64,000 nt of DNA from Galbitalea sp036499165. GTDB lineage: Bacteria > Actinomycetota > Actinomycetes > Actinomycetales > Microbacteriaceae. This document shows positions 49,430 through 57,389 of the stretch, piece by piece (position 1 is the first letter of the stretch; every line of letters begins with the position of its first letter). The notes beneath the pieces were generated by a model. It saw only the letters and a program-made list of their open reading frames with translations. It was not told the DNA's origin and ran no database searches. Both the position numbers and the translations under genes were made by a program. The stretch spans positions 19,856 to 83,855 of the forward strand of contig DASYEE010000012.1 in assembly GCA_036499165.1 (NCBI GenBank), given 5' to 3'.

Positions 49430-49763
49430 GCATCGCGACATCAACGGCGACGGCGTGTTCGTGTCGTACGGCGATGTCGAGTCGCTACGGTTCGTGAACG
49501 ACGCGGGTCCGATGTACGACGGCCGCGTCGGCGTGATGGCAAACGTGAGCCCGGACCTGATGTATCCCGAGACCAGAATCATCGTCGGCATGATCTCGCG
49601 CGACCGCAAAGAGGTTCCGCAACTCGATTCGATGATGACTGTCAGCGAGGCCGTCCACCTCGTCAACATGCTACTCGCCGCGATCACCGAGGTCGCCGCC
49701 GCTGCGCCCAGCCTCGCCAACACCGCGCCGCAGATCGTTCAGCCTCCGGTGTTCGTCCGATGA
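49416..49763 (+). CDS. Hypothetical protein
   Basis: 115 aa; overlaps the previous gene by 14 bases, with a GAGGAGG site. Beta-rich N-terminal half (GDGVFVSYGDVESLRFVND) and a helix MTVSEAVHLVNMLLAAITE. The start was chosen at the ATG after the Asp/Glu-coding stretch. Unrecognised. Confidence 0.5.
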   Translation: MANSEHRDINGDGVFVSYGDVESLRFVNDAGPMYDGRVGVMANVSPDLMYPETRIIVGMISRDRKEVPQLDSMMTVSEAVHLVNMLLAAITEVAAAAPSLANTAPQIVQPPVFVR

Positions 49764-49945
49764 ACGACTTCGGGTGGCCGCAGTGGACGGTCATCATCAC
49801 GTTGGTGATCATGTTCGTCTGGTTCTCCGTTAACGAGCTTCGCGATTGGAGGAAGTCCGCCGGACAGGTGACCGCGATCATCCTCGGCTATCTGGGGTAC
49901 ATCGCATTCTTCGCGTACGTGCTCCACGCCGGAGGGTTCTGGTGA
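49760..49945 (+). CDS. Small two-span membrane protein
   Basis: 61 aa; ATGA overlap. Two hydrophobic segments (WTVIITLVIMFVWFSV and AIILGYLGYIAFFAYVL) joined by a basic loop (NELRDWRKSAGQ). Membrane protein of unknown function. Confidence 0.55.
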   Translation: MNDFGWPQWTVIITLVIMFVWFSVNELRDWRKSAGQVTAIILGYLGYIAFFAYVLHAGGFW

Positions 49946-50769
49946 CCACCCACGTCATCATCCTCGCGCAGGGCGCACAGACGCGGCTGCCGATGTTCGA
50001 ACTGCCGCACACCCCCAAGCAACTTGTCTGCCTGCAGATACCGGTCGCGACCGGGATCCACAAGTACGGAGTGTCCATCCTCACGCGCACACTCCGCCAA
50101 CTCGCCTTGCTACTCGCAAACGAGGTCCATGTCACCACGGTCGTCGGGTGGCCGAGCATTGCCGAGCACTATGCGAAGCATCCGGTGATCGTTTCTTCCG
50201 AGGACGGACAGACGCACTTTGGCGTCGGCACTCGGTTGACGGTCAGGTACATGCCGGAGTTCGTGTCGCTCCCCGATCCCGGGAACTCCAGCCTCCGCGG
50301 GCTGGGCGAGTACTTCGACCTGAAGCGCGAGCGCACGGGAACCGTCCTGAGCTCGGATCGGTGCGTGGTGCTCCTGGGGGACGTTGTCTACTCGTGGGAC
50401 TGCATGCGGATGTTGCTCGATCCTGCCGCAGCGATCCGCTTCGTAGGCACGAGCGACCTCTCGACCTCCGGTGGCGAGCTCTGGGGCATCGCGTGGGATA
50501 CGAGCCGCACGGTCATGCTCGAGACGCTGCGCGAAGCGCTCGCAAGGCACCCCAAGGTCGATGATGTCTACCAGTGCGGCCAGATGCGGCGATGGTGGTG
50601 GGCGGTGCGCGACGTCGCCATCGCCGCGTGCCTGCCGGCCGAAGAGCGCGGGTACATGGTGTGCGACGACTACACGTTCGACCTCGACAAGCCCGCCGAC
50701 ATTCGCCTCCTGAGCGAGCGCGCTCCTGAGGTGGAGGCCGACGATCGGCGGAATGGAGTGACCTGGTGA
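49942..50769 (+). CDS. Nucleotidyltransferase-like (GT-A) protein
   Basis: 275 aa from a GTG overlapping the upstream stop (GTGA). THVIILAQGAQTRLP is the usual G-x-G-T/Q-R-x start of sugar-1-phosphate nucleotidyltransferases; PKQLVCLQI and SILTRTLRQLALL follow as in that family. VVLLGDVVYSWDCM gives the metal-binding Asp. It may make a nucleotide sugar for the nearby glycosyltransferases, or may itself be a glycosyltransferase. Confidence 0.65.
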   Translation: MTTHVIILAQGAQTRLPMFELPHTPKQLVCLQIPVATGIHKYGVSILTRTLRQLALLLANEVHVTTVVGWPSIAEHYAKHPVIVSSEDGQTHFGVGTRLTVRYMPEFVSLPDPGNSSLRGLGEYFDLKRERTGTVLSSDRCVVLLGDVVYSWDCMRMLLDPAAAIRFVGTSDLSTSGGELWGIAWDTSRTVMLETLREALARHPKVDDVYQCGQMRRWWWAVRDVAIAACLPAEERGYMVCDDYTFDLDKPADIRLLSERAPEVEADDRRNGVTW

Positions 50770-50909
50770 TGCCCAGCGATGGCTTCTGGTCCTGCACCAT
50801 GTGCGGAGGGATGCACCGCACCGGTGAGAGCCACAACCAGGCGATGGCGCGGGCCAAGCCCGTGGTGGTCAAGCGGGAGCCCGTATGGCGCCCTGGAGAC
50901 CGCAAGTGA
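50769..50909 (+). CDS. Small zinc-knuckle-like protein
   Basis: 46 aa, translated by hand; ATG overlaps the upstream stop (TGATG). WSCTMCGGMHRTGESH could hold one zinc through two Cys and two His. Basic C-terminus. It ends in a GTGA that starts the next gene. Confidence 0.5.
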   Translation: MPSDGFWSCTMCGGMHRTGESHNQAMARAKPVVVKREPVWRPGDRK

Positions 50910-51193
50910 CGGACTACCAGGACCACGTCGAGCTTCGCCGTCTCCGCCAGGGTCGGCTGGTCACCGGCATCATGGCGTTCTGGACGGCGTTCGCCTTCGT
51001 CTGGGGCGACACGCTGATCACTGCCATCGCACTGGCGTCCCAGGCCGTCATCTGGGGCACGTGGGCATTCATCATTCAGGGCGACATCCGGCTCCTGAAG
51101 CGTCGCGCGGAGTACGACGAGGGCCGTGCGACCAGACTTCGTCATCTGCGGAACGATGTCATACCGGCGCGCCATACACGGGGCAAGCCATGA
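50906..51193 (+). CDS. Small two-span membrane protein
   Basis: 95 aa from a GTG overlapping the upstream stop (GTGA). Two spans (GIMAFWTAFAFVWGDTLI, AIALASQAVIWGTWAFII) and a basic C-terminal helix (LLKRRAEYDEGRATRLRHL). Unrecognised. Confidence 0.5.
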   Translation: MTDYQDHVELRRLRQGRLVTGIMAFWTAFAFVWGDTLITAIALASQAVIWGTWAFIIQGDIRLLKRRAEYDEGRATRLRHLRNDVIPARHTRGKP

Positions 51194-51402
51194 ACGCCGA
51201 CCCGAACTACGGATCGCAGAGGCACCAGCGCTGTTTTCTTGCGCACCTCGCCAACCTGCAGGAGAAATATCCCTGCACGAAGGGATGCGCCGAGCATCGG
51301 ATCACACCGATCCAAGACGAGAAGGGCAAGATCACGACGCCCGCTTGCTACACAGACCAGCAACTCCGAGAGTCCTCGCGGGCGGTGCAGAGCACGCCCT
51401 GA
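51190..51402 (+). CDS. Small Cys-containing protein
   Basis: 70 aa; ATGA overlap. Contains HQRCFLAHLANLQEKYPCT and KGCAEH with TPACYTD; possibly metal-binding. Last gene before the structured gap. Unrecognised. Confidence 0.45.
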   Translation: MNADPNYGSQRHQRCFLAHLANLQEKYPCTKGCAEHRITPIQDEKGKITTPACYTDQQLRESSRAVQSTP

Positions 51403-51538
51403 TTCGTCCGACCCGACCGGTCGTTAAGCGGGACGTTGGCGCTTTCAGATAGAGCGCTGGCCGACCCCGCAGGCACTGCGAACGCTGAGGGATCCAGCGT
51501 GACACGGCGGAGAGACGCCGAACCTTTCACCGGGATCC
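51403..51538 (+). other. Structured intergenic region ahead of the ATPase gene
   Basis: 136 bases with three consecutive hairpins: 51428-51470 (GCGGG/CCCGC outer pairs and a 9-bp inner stem with wobbles), 51482-51500 (ACGCTG/CAGCGT) and 51505-51520 (CGGCG/CGCCG). It has some tRNA-like flavour but no T-arm consensus. Could be a leader, a processing element or a small RNA next to the packaging-type ATPase. Confidence 0.4.
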
Positions 51539-51541
51539 GTG

Positions 51542-53377
51542 ATGCTCCGAGTTGACCCAGACACTGTACGCGTGTTTCAGACGAACGAGGACGACTCGCA
51601 AATCGTCCAGATGTCGCCGACGATTTCCGCGACACAGGTGTTCGCGTTCCTCGGCAAACGAGGGTCGGGCAAAACGTATTGTTGCGGCCGGTTCGTCGAG
51701 CAGCTCCTCGGCCACAAGATCCAGGTCGTCATCGTCGACGTCGTCGGTACATGGTGGGGATTGCGGCTCGGCACCGAGGGCGATGGCGCCAACGGCTTCT
51801 CGATCCCGGTGATCGGCGGCCAGCACGGCGACATCCTGCTGTCCCACGAGGCCGGAGCGCTCATCGCGAGCACGCTGGTCGACACCGGCTCGAGCGCCGT
51901 GCTCGACCTCTCCGACATGCGCAAGGGCCAGCGCCAGCGGTTCCTGACCGACTGGGCGGAGGAGTTCTTTCACGAGAAGAAATCGTCACGCTCGCCCGTG
52001 CACATCGTGCTCGAGGAGGCGCACACCATCGTTCCTCAGCGCGTGATGAAGGGACAGGAACGGATGCTGGGCGCGATGGAGGACCTCGTCCGGCTTGGCC
52101 GCAACTACGGCATCGGGGTGTCGATGCTCGATCAGCGTCCGCAGTCCGTGAACAAGGACGTCCTCAACCAGGCCGAGGTCATCGCCGCGTTCCAACTGCC
52201 CGGGTCCCAGGAGCGGAAGGCCATCAAGGAGTGGGCGGAAGCAAAGGAACTGCCCGAGGTCAACACCGCGCTGAAGCAGCTCGCGAGCTTGCCGCGCGGG
52301 CAGTGCATCCTGTGGAGCCCGGAGTGGCTAAAGATCTGCCAGCGCGTCAACGTGCTGCCGAAGACCACCTTCGATGCGAGCGCGACGCCGGACGCGAAGG
52401 AGCACAGCGACCAGCCAGTGAAGATGCGACCGGTCAACCTCGATGAGCTCAAGCGGGCAATGGAGGAGCTCGAGATCGGCGAGAAGGCAGTGCCGTCCTT
52501 CGCCAGGATCACGAAGGTGACGGATGGCAAGGTCATCGTGGCCGGTTGGGGGCAGTCGAAAGGCGACCCACTCCATCACGCGTTCGTGCAGGACGGCAAG
52601 AATCGCGAGGCCGAGCTCGAAGCAGCCGTGACGTTATTGACCACCAAACTCAACAAATCTACGGAGGCGTTGTCGAGGCTCACTGATGACAACGCGAGGC
52701 TGAAATACGCGCTCGCTAGCATCCGCGAGATCGCAGTGCCGTTGGGCGACATCCACGATGTTCTTACGCAGTGGATTGGTCCATCCCATCCACCGGAGAC
52801 ACTCCGCGAGCCGCCGCCATGTCGCGTGGAGCGCAAGAAGAATAAGCCAGCGACGATCCCTGGGCCATCGAAGAACGTGCCCGGGTACGCACTCGCCAAC
52901 CCGACCTCGAAGGTCGAGCGCGCCATGCTGTCCGTGCTCGCGGCGCGTCCCTCCGGTCTGACCCGGAGGCAGGTGCGCATCTACAGCGGTTACGCGGAGG
53001 GCGGTTCGGTCACCAGCGCGCTCGCCACGCTCGTCCGCGAGCAATGGGCGGTCCCGAATAACGACCTCCTCGTCATCACGCCGCGCGGTCTCCAGGCGCT
53101 CGGGCCATACACGCTGATGCCGGTCGGCGTCGCGCTGCGCGAGCACTTCGAGAGGAAACTCGACAAGGTCGAGCGGAAGATGTTCCGGGTCATCTGCGAC
53201 CGGTACCCAGGCGCCATTGCGCGCGAGATGGCGCGCGATCTCGCTGGCTACAAGCCAGGCGGCAGCGTCACGAGCGGCATGGCTCATCTCGCGAGCCTCG
53301 ACATCATCACGATCACCGCGCCGGGTTACGTGCGCGCGGCCGATGAACTATTCGAAGAGGGAGAGCGACGCCCGTGA
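51542..53377 (+). CDS. HerA/FtsK-superfamily ATPase with tandem winged helices, candidate genome-packaging motor
   Basis: 611 aa from the ATG at 51542 (a GTG sits just before it). Walker A is GKRGSGKT at residues 38-45, Walker B HIVLEEAH at ~153-160, and a DQRPQSVNKDVLNQ segment carries the sensor-like region (~196-210). The ~320 N-terminal residues form a DUF87/HerA-type core; ~380-420 is a helical linker. The C-terminal ~170 residues carry two repeated winged-helix units (YSGYAEGGSVTSALATL; LAGYKPGGSVTSGMAHL). In membrane viruses without terminase this superfamily drives DNA into the capsid. A host-like DNA translocase role is the alternative. Confidence 0.8.
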   Translation: MLRVDPDTVRVFQTNEDDSQIVQMSPTISATQVFAFLGKRGSGKTYCCGRFVEQLLGHKIQVVIVDVVGTWWGLRLGTEGDGANGFSIPVIGGQHGDILLSHEAGALIASTLVDTGSSAVLDLSDMRKGQRQRFLTDWAEEFFHEKKSSRSPVHIVLEEAHTIVPQRVMKGQERMLGAMEDLVRLGRNYGIGVSMLDQRPQSVNKDVLNQAEVIAAFQLPGSQERKAIKEWAEAKELPEVNTALKQLASLPRGQCILWSPEWLKICQRVNVLPKTTFDASATPDAKEHSDQPVKMRPVNLDELKRAMEELEIGEKAVPSFARITKVTDGKVIVAGWGQSKGDPLHHAFVQDGKNREAELEAAVTLLTTKLNKSTEALSRLTDDNARLKYALASIREIAVPLGDIHDVLTQWIGPSHPPETLREPPPCRVERKKNKPATIPGPSKNVPGYALANPTSKVERAMLSVLAARPSGLTRRQVRIYSGYAEGGSVTSALATLVREQWAVPNNDLLVITPRGLQALGPYTLMPVGVALREHFERKLDKVERKMFRVICDRYPGAIAREMARDLAGYKPGGSVTSGMAHLASLDIITITAPGYVRAADELFEEGERRP

Positions 53378-53811
53378 AAGCGAAGACCACGAAGGCGAAG
53401 AACAAGCCAGCGGTTACACCGGTCGCGCGCGTCGAACCAGTCGTGCACACAGAGCCATGGTTCGAGGTCGTGAGCGGTCACACGCGAGTTCGCATCACGA
53501 GGGAGTCTTGGCTCGAGCCCGTGCCGCGTGCGGGGCCGATGGACCGCATTCGATATCGGGCGGCGATCACGTTCACGCGACTCGGCGGCGATACGGACAT
53601 CGCGTACTACGAGAGCGATGACGGCCAACCGGACATCGCGTCGGTCTACCTGAAGACCATCTCGATGCTGCTGGGCAAACTCGAAGTGCGGACGTACCCG
53701 TCCGACGAGATCCGGGGCTGGGTCGACGACCTGATCGCCGAAGACGGCGGCATGTTCCATTCCCACCAACGTGAAGCGATCAAGAACTCGTTCCGCCGGA
53801 GGTTCCGGTGA
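53374..53811 (+). CDS. Hypothetical protein after the ATPase
   Basis: 145 aa from a GTG overlapping the ATPase stop (GTGA). Basic start (KAKTTKAKNKPAVTPVARV) and a beta-rich middle (RIRYRAAITFTRLGGDTDI). Ends with a helix (REAIKNSFRRRFR). Could be an ATPase partner given the coupling. Unrecognised. Confidence 0.5.
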   Translation: MKAKTTKAKNKPAVTPVARVEPVVHTEPWFEVVSGHTRVRITRESWLEPVPRAGPMDRIRYRAAITFTRLGGDTDIAYYESDDGQPDIASVYLKTISMLLGKLEVRTYPSDEIRGWVDDLIAEDGGMFHSHQREAIKNSFRRRFR

Positions 53812-54149
53812 CCGGCGCGCTTCAAGCTCGCCTCCGCCGTCCGCGCATCATCCACGAAGTGTCCTGCACCTGCATGACGTGCTGGCGTCGACGATGGCGC
53901 GAGTCGAGGTTCGCCCGCCTTGTCTGCCTCGACTGTCCGGCGGCGATCACTGGTCGTACCGGCGTGCGGTGTCCGAGTTGCGCGGAGGCCAATGCGATCC
54001 GCACCGTCCGGTACCGGAAGGCGGGCAGCAAGCGCACCGTGATCTATCGGTGCGGGTACTGCGACGAGCCCGGACACAACCGCGCCGGGTGTCCGCAGCG
54101 TCACGAGGAGGCTCTACAGGCCGCTAGGCGCCTCAAGGAGGCCGCGTGA
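53808..54149 (+). CDS. Multi-zinc-finger protein with a CCHC knuckle
   Basis: 113 aa from a GTG overlapping the upstream stop. Cys pairs CTCMTC, CLDC and CPSC are followed by CGYCDEPGHNRAGC, an exact C-x2-C-x4-H-x4-C zinc knuckle of the single-strand nucleic-acid-binding type. Suggests RNA or single-stranded DNA binding. Followed by a helix (EEALQAARRLKEA). Confidence 0.65.
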   Translation: MTGALQARLRRPRIIHEVSCTCMTCWRRRWRESRFARLVCLDCPAAITGRTGVRCPSCAEANAIRTVRYRKAGSKRTVIYRCGYCDEPGHNRAGCPQRHEEALQAARRLKEAA

Positions 54150-54397
54150 AGAATCGGACGCCGACGCCGATCGAGCGCGTAGACGAAGCCCTGGCGACCG
54201 TCCGGCAACGGGTGGGCTTCGTGGAGCACGAGCTCGAGAACAGACTCGTCATGACGCGGGGCGCGCTCCTGGACGCCACCGACTTCATCGAAGGGATGGC
54301 CAACCTTCTGATCAAGCACAAGGTCGCGCCGATTCGAAACTACCGAGCCCACATCCGCATGGTGATCCGCAACCTTCGCAAGCGCGGTGGAATGTGA
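54146..54397 (+). CDS. Small helical protein
   Basis: 83 aa; GTGA overlap. Helical, basic C-terminus (NYRAHIRMVIRNLRKRGG). Unrecognised; likely soluble. Confidence 0.5.
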   Translation: MKNRTPTPIERVDEALATVRQRVGFVEHELENRLVMTRGALLDATDFIEGMANLLIKHKVAPIRNYRAHIRMVIRNLRKRGGM

Positions 54398-54576
54398 GTG
54401 AGCGTCTGATCTTGCTGGCGAAGCATCCGTGCGACGTACCGGGCTGCCGCGAGACGGCGAGCCGATGGATCCTCTGCAACTGCAAGGCTGTGCTGTTCCG
54501 GTGCAGCGCGCATGGCCAGAACATGATGGTCGAGCGAATTCAGCACTGTGCCAGTGGCAAGGCGGCGTCGCCGTGA
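54394..54576 (+). CDS. Small Cys-rich protein
   Basis: 60 aa; starts at a GTG overlapping the previous stop (GTGA). Contains HPCDVPGCRETA, LCNCKAVLFRCSAHG; a zinc-binding motif is likely. A palindromic site copy with one mismatch (54548-54560) falls in its 3' end. Unrecognised. Confidence 0.5.
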   Translation: MSERLILLAKHPCDVPGCRETASRWILCNCKAVLFRCSAHGQNMMVERIQHCASGKAASP

Positions 54577-54755
54577 TCCCGGACCTGTTCGGCGATGGCC
54601 GAGATGGCGACATCGACCTCACGCAGACCACGGTGGTCGCCACCCGCGACATGCAGCATCGCGTGTTGCGGGGCACGCTTCGACAAGTGAAGCGTTATGC
54701 CGGCGGCTACCGAGTGCTGTGCCAGACCTTCGATGAAATCAAGGACGTGCCGTGA
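54573..54755 (+). CDS. Small hypothetical protein
   Basis: 60 aa from a GTG overlapping the upstream stop (GTGA). Beta-rich and basic (TRDMQHRVLRGTLRQVKRY). Unrecognised. Confidence 0.45.
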   Translation: MIPDLFGDGRDGDIDLTQTTVVATRDMQHRVLRGTLRQVKRYAGGYRVLCQTFDEIKDVP

Positions 54756-55327
54756 ACGGCCTCTTTCCCCAAGGCGAGGCGGTCTTCAGCTCGGACGGCG
54801 TGTACCGCTACTGGTTGACGCGTGAACCCACCGTCTCGGCCAACCATGCCGTGATCATGCCGATCACGTGCGCATTCGTGATGCTCAACCCGTCCACCGC
54901 GGACGCCGACCACGACGACAACACCATCCGCAAGTGCAAGAAATACACGCGGCTGTGGGGATTCCATCGGACCGTGATCGTCAACGTGTTCGGGTTCCGC
55001 TCCACCGATCCGAAGAAGATGTGGTGGGCCTGGAGCCAGGGCTGGAAGGACCACGGCCGCATCGTTGGGCCCGACAACGACCACTACATCACCAAGGCGG
55101 TGCAGGAAGCGCGACTCTCTGGTGGTCGCGTGGTCGCCGCCTGGGGCTCCGGGGCCGGTGCCGGGAAGAAGCTCGAGCGCGCATACTTCCGCGAGCGGTG
55201 CGCGGCGGTGTGCAAGCTGATCGGTGGCGAGCTCACGTGCTTGAAGGAGAACAACGACGGCACCCCGGCGCACCCATTGTATCAACCGGATGATGCCGAG
55301 CCGATGCGATGGAGGGGGGCCCAATGA
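54752..55327 (+). CDS. DUF1643-family protein
   Basis: 191 aa; GTGA overlap. YRYWLTREP, CAFVMLNPSTADADHDDNT, IRKCKKYTRLWGFHRTVIV and VNVFGFRSTDPK are the conserved blocks of the DUF1643 phage/bacterial family. RVVAAWGSGAGAGKK also fits. Function unknown; proposed to bind nucleotides or nucleic acid. Length is usual for the family. Confidence 0.8.
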   Translation: MNGLFPQGEAVFSSDGVYRYWLTREPTVSANHAVIMPITCAFVMLNPSTADADHDDNTIRKCKKYTRLWGFHRTVIVNVFGFRSTDPKKMWWAWSQGWKDHGRIVGPDNDHYITKAVQEARLSGGRVVAAWGSGAGAGKKLERAYFRERCAAVCKLIGGELTCLKENNDGTPAHPLYQPDDAEPMRWRGAQ

Positions 55328-55647
55328 CTTTCAGCATCGAGAGCGAGTCGGACTCGATTACATGCGCAATTTGCAACGTGGAGTTGACACTCGAGGTGGC
55401 GCCACTAAATCCGATCTCGAAGGAACACATGGACCTCCTGACCGGCAACGCGCGCCGCGCGAACAATTTTCGTACCGCATTGAACGACGCGGCCGTCACC
55501 GTCGGATGGCGGCGGGTAGTTCGCGCGAACTTGGTGGAGTACTACTGCCCGGATCACGTGGCCTCACTCCGTCTTGTGTGCGAACGGTGCGGGTTCGCCG
55601 AGTGCTCATGCATGGGCGGACCGCGCCTGGATGCGAGGCCAGCGTAA
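55324..55647 (+). CDS. Small Cys-rich protein
   Basis: 107 aa; ATGA overlap. N-terminal CAICN, later YYCPDH and CERCGFAECSC; a zinc-ribbon fold is likely. Basic helix in the middle (NARRANNFRTALNDAAVTV). Unrecognised. Confidence 0.5.
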   Translation: MTFSIESESDSITCAICNVELTLEVAPLNPISKEHMDLLTGNARRANNFRTALNDAAVTVGWRRVVRANLVEYYCPDHVASLRLVCERCGFAECSCMGGPRLDARPA

Positions 55648-56192
55648 TGGCAAGACTCCACCCGTTTGACGAGGTGATCGCTGCTGCGGTCACTGCGGCG
55701 CGCTCGTCCGTCTGCGCGAAGTCCAAGCGCGGCGTCGCCGTGTACTACATGCTCGATGGCCCGCGCGGCAAGGATACGGTCCCGGAGATCATCGGCGCGT
55801 ACAGCAATGGCCCGCCACCGCCATTCGAATGCTCGTCGTATGACGGGGACGGGCGGTGCGAACGTATCTGCAACCAGTGGGCGGTTCACGCTGAAGCTCG
55901 AGCGGTGCGTCGAGCGGTCGAGTACCGGGGCAACCGTTCGGAGTTCCGCCTACTGCATGTGAAGGTCGAGAATGGCGAGCTCGTAGCTGGCGGACCGCCA
56001 TCGTGCTGGCAGTGCTCGCGCGAGATCCTGGATGCTGGGCTCCACGGGATCTGGCTGTACGAGCGCAAGCTGACTGTCTCGCTCGAATACCTGCTTGGCG
56101 TGAGCGCCGATGCGCAAGCCAAGGATGTCACCAAGTGGAGTTTCTACTCCGCTGAGGAGTTTCACCGCGTCACCTGGGAGAACCAGCCTTGA
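55647..56192 (+). CDS. dCMP/cytidine-deaminase-like protein
   Basis: 181 aa; overlaps the previous stop by one base (TAATG). Zinc motif: His81-Ala-Glu83 (WAVHAEARAV) and Cys120/Cys123 (PPSCWQCSREIL), the H-x-E and P-x-C-x2-C of this superfamily. Deoxycytidylate deaminases feed dUMP/dTTP synthesis in phages; a role in base modification is also possible. The tail (VTKWSFYSAEEFHRVTW) resembles the dCMP deaminase end. Confidence 0.75.
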   Translation: MARLHPFDEVIAAAVTAARSSVCAKSKRGVAVYYMLDGPRGKDTVPEIIGAYSNGPPPPFECSSYDGDGRCERICNQWAVHAEARAVRRAVEYRGNRSEFRLLHVKVENGELVAGGPPSCWQCSREILDAGLHGIWLYERKLTVSLEYLLGVSADAQAKDVTKWSFYSAEEFHRVTWENQP

Positions 56193-56494
56193 AAGAACAG
56201 ATCGACCGACTCAACGATGTCATCAGCCACGGTCTCAACTTCTGCGAGTCGGCGATGGCATCAAAGGACTTCGAGCTCTACGCAATCGCCGTCCATCGCG
56301 CGTGGGTTGCCATCAAGCAACGTCTTGGTGCGATCCGACTCGTCACCATACCGACCTCACCAAGCATTATCCACGTCCAAGTGGAGACAAGCCCGGGTGT
56401 TTTCGTCACCGTGATACGCGAAGTGCAGGACAATCACATCTCGCATATCGTCGAGCCGCGCGGCATCCAGAAGGCTATCGAGGAAGCGCGATGA
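56189..56494 (+). CDS. Small hypothetical protein
   Basis: 101 aa from a TTG overlapping the upstream stop (TTGA). Helical first half (CESAMASKDFELYAIAVHR) and beta-rich second half (IIHVQVETSPGVFVTVIRE). Unrecognised. Confidence 0.45.
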   Translation: MKEQIDRLNDVISHGLNFCESAMASKDFELYAIAVHRAWVAIKQRLGAIRLVTIPTSPSIIHVQVETSPGVFVTVIREVQDNHISHIVEPRGIQKAIEEAR

Positions 56495-56850
56495 GCAATT
56501 ACCGCGTGTGGTGTCTGTCCTGGGAAGACGACGAGTTAGACGGTATCGACTTCGCCGACAAGCCGAGCACGACGGGCGGGTACATCGAGCAAATACTCGC
56601 GAGTGATAAGTGGGCGACGGACGCGAGGGACGCCGCGCAGATGTGCGCGGACCACTTCCACTCCAACCGTGATGGCTGGGAGTCCTCGTGGCCGCTCGAG
56701 TTTCGCGTCCGCCTTCCTGACGGCACCACCGAGGACTACATCGTGGAGCGCGAGATGGTTCCGGAGTTCACCGCATCGCGCATCAAGGGTCGGCCGTCGG
56801 TGCCGCCTGCTCGAGAGCCTCCCAAGTCGGAGGACAAAAATGCCGCGTAG
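56491..56850 (+). CDS. Hypothetical protein
   Basis: 119 aa; ATGA overlap. Begins SNYRVWCLSWEDDELDGID and has a helix (ARDAAQMCADHFHSN). Acidic and soluble; ends PKSEDKNAA. The stop codon is followed in the same frame by the methyltransferase-like segment. Unrecognised. Confidence 0.5.
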   Translation: MSNYRVWCLSWEDDELDGIDFADKPSTTGGYIEQILASDKWATDARDAAQMCADHFHSNRDGWESSWPLEFRVRLPDGTTEDYIVEREMVPEFTASRIKGRPSVPPAREPPKSEDKNAA

Positions 56851-57204
56851 GCGAGGCCGAGAGCCGTACCGCCCCGGCAACCTCCGGTCCGTGGCTTTCA
56901 CGCCCAGAACGGCAACATCGCTGGCGCGAACAAGCGCTCGGTCTGGTCGGTCGCCGCGACGCCATACAGCGAGGCTCACTTCGCCACCTTCCCACCGAAA
57001 CTCATCGAGCCGTGCATCCTTGCCGGCAGTCGCGCCGGCGACCTGGTGCTCGACCCGTTCTTCGGTAGCGGCACCGTGGGCGAGGTCGCCGAGAAGCACG
57101 GGCGGCGGTGGATTGGCTTCGACCTCAACCCCGCGTACGCCGAATTGCAGGCGAAGCGCACAGCCCAGCGGTCCCTGATGGGGCTGATGACGGAGGAACG
57201 ATGA
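56851..57204 (+). pseudogene. C-terminal part of a DNA adenine/cytosine-N methyltransferase, 5' part missing
   Basis: Translated by hand in the frame of the upstream gene after its TAG. It reads KRSVWSVAATPYSEAHFATF, then PPKLIEPCILAGSRAGD, VLDPFFGSGTVGEVAEKHG and RRWIGFDLNPAYAELQAKR. These are the SAM-binding half (motifs X and I) of a beta-class N6/N4 methyltransferase. The DPPY catalytic half is absent and no in-frame ATG/GTG/TTG precedes the domain. An ATG at 56840 opens another frame (PRRRGREPYRPGNLRSV), so one frameshift could join it to this segment. Remnant or frameshift-expressed fragment. Confidence 0.55.
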
Positions 57205-57389
57205 CAGGATACCGCTGCATCGCGTGCAAGGCGCCGGTCGAGAAGAACTTCGACCACGTCGGTGACTGCGATGGCGTTTGTCACGGCACCTTCAGCCACA
57301 CGGGTGCGTATGGTCGCTTCGCCACCACTGCGCGGTGTCCGAAGATCTTTGCCGACCTTCCACACGAGCTCGTGGAGCAAATCCCGTGA
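57201..57389 (+). CDS. Small Cys/His-rich protein
   Basis: 62 aa; ATGA overlap. YRCIACKAPVEKNFDHVG, then CDGVCHGTFSH and TARCPK; zinc binding is likely. Unrecognised. Confidence 0.5.
   Translation: MTGYRCIACKAPVEKNFDHVGDCDGVCHGTFSHTGAYGRFATTARCPKIFADLPHELVEQIP

Noticed and set aside
51428..51505. tRNA-like stretch before the ATPase gene
   Set aside because: A D-arm-like hairpin is present, but there is no T-arm consensus, no proper anticodon stem and no matched 7-bp acceptor.
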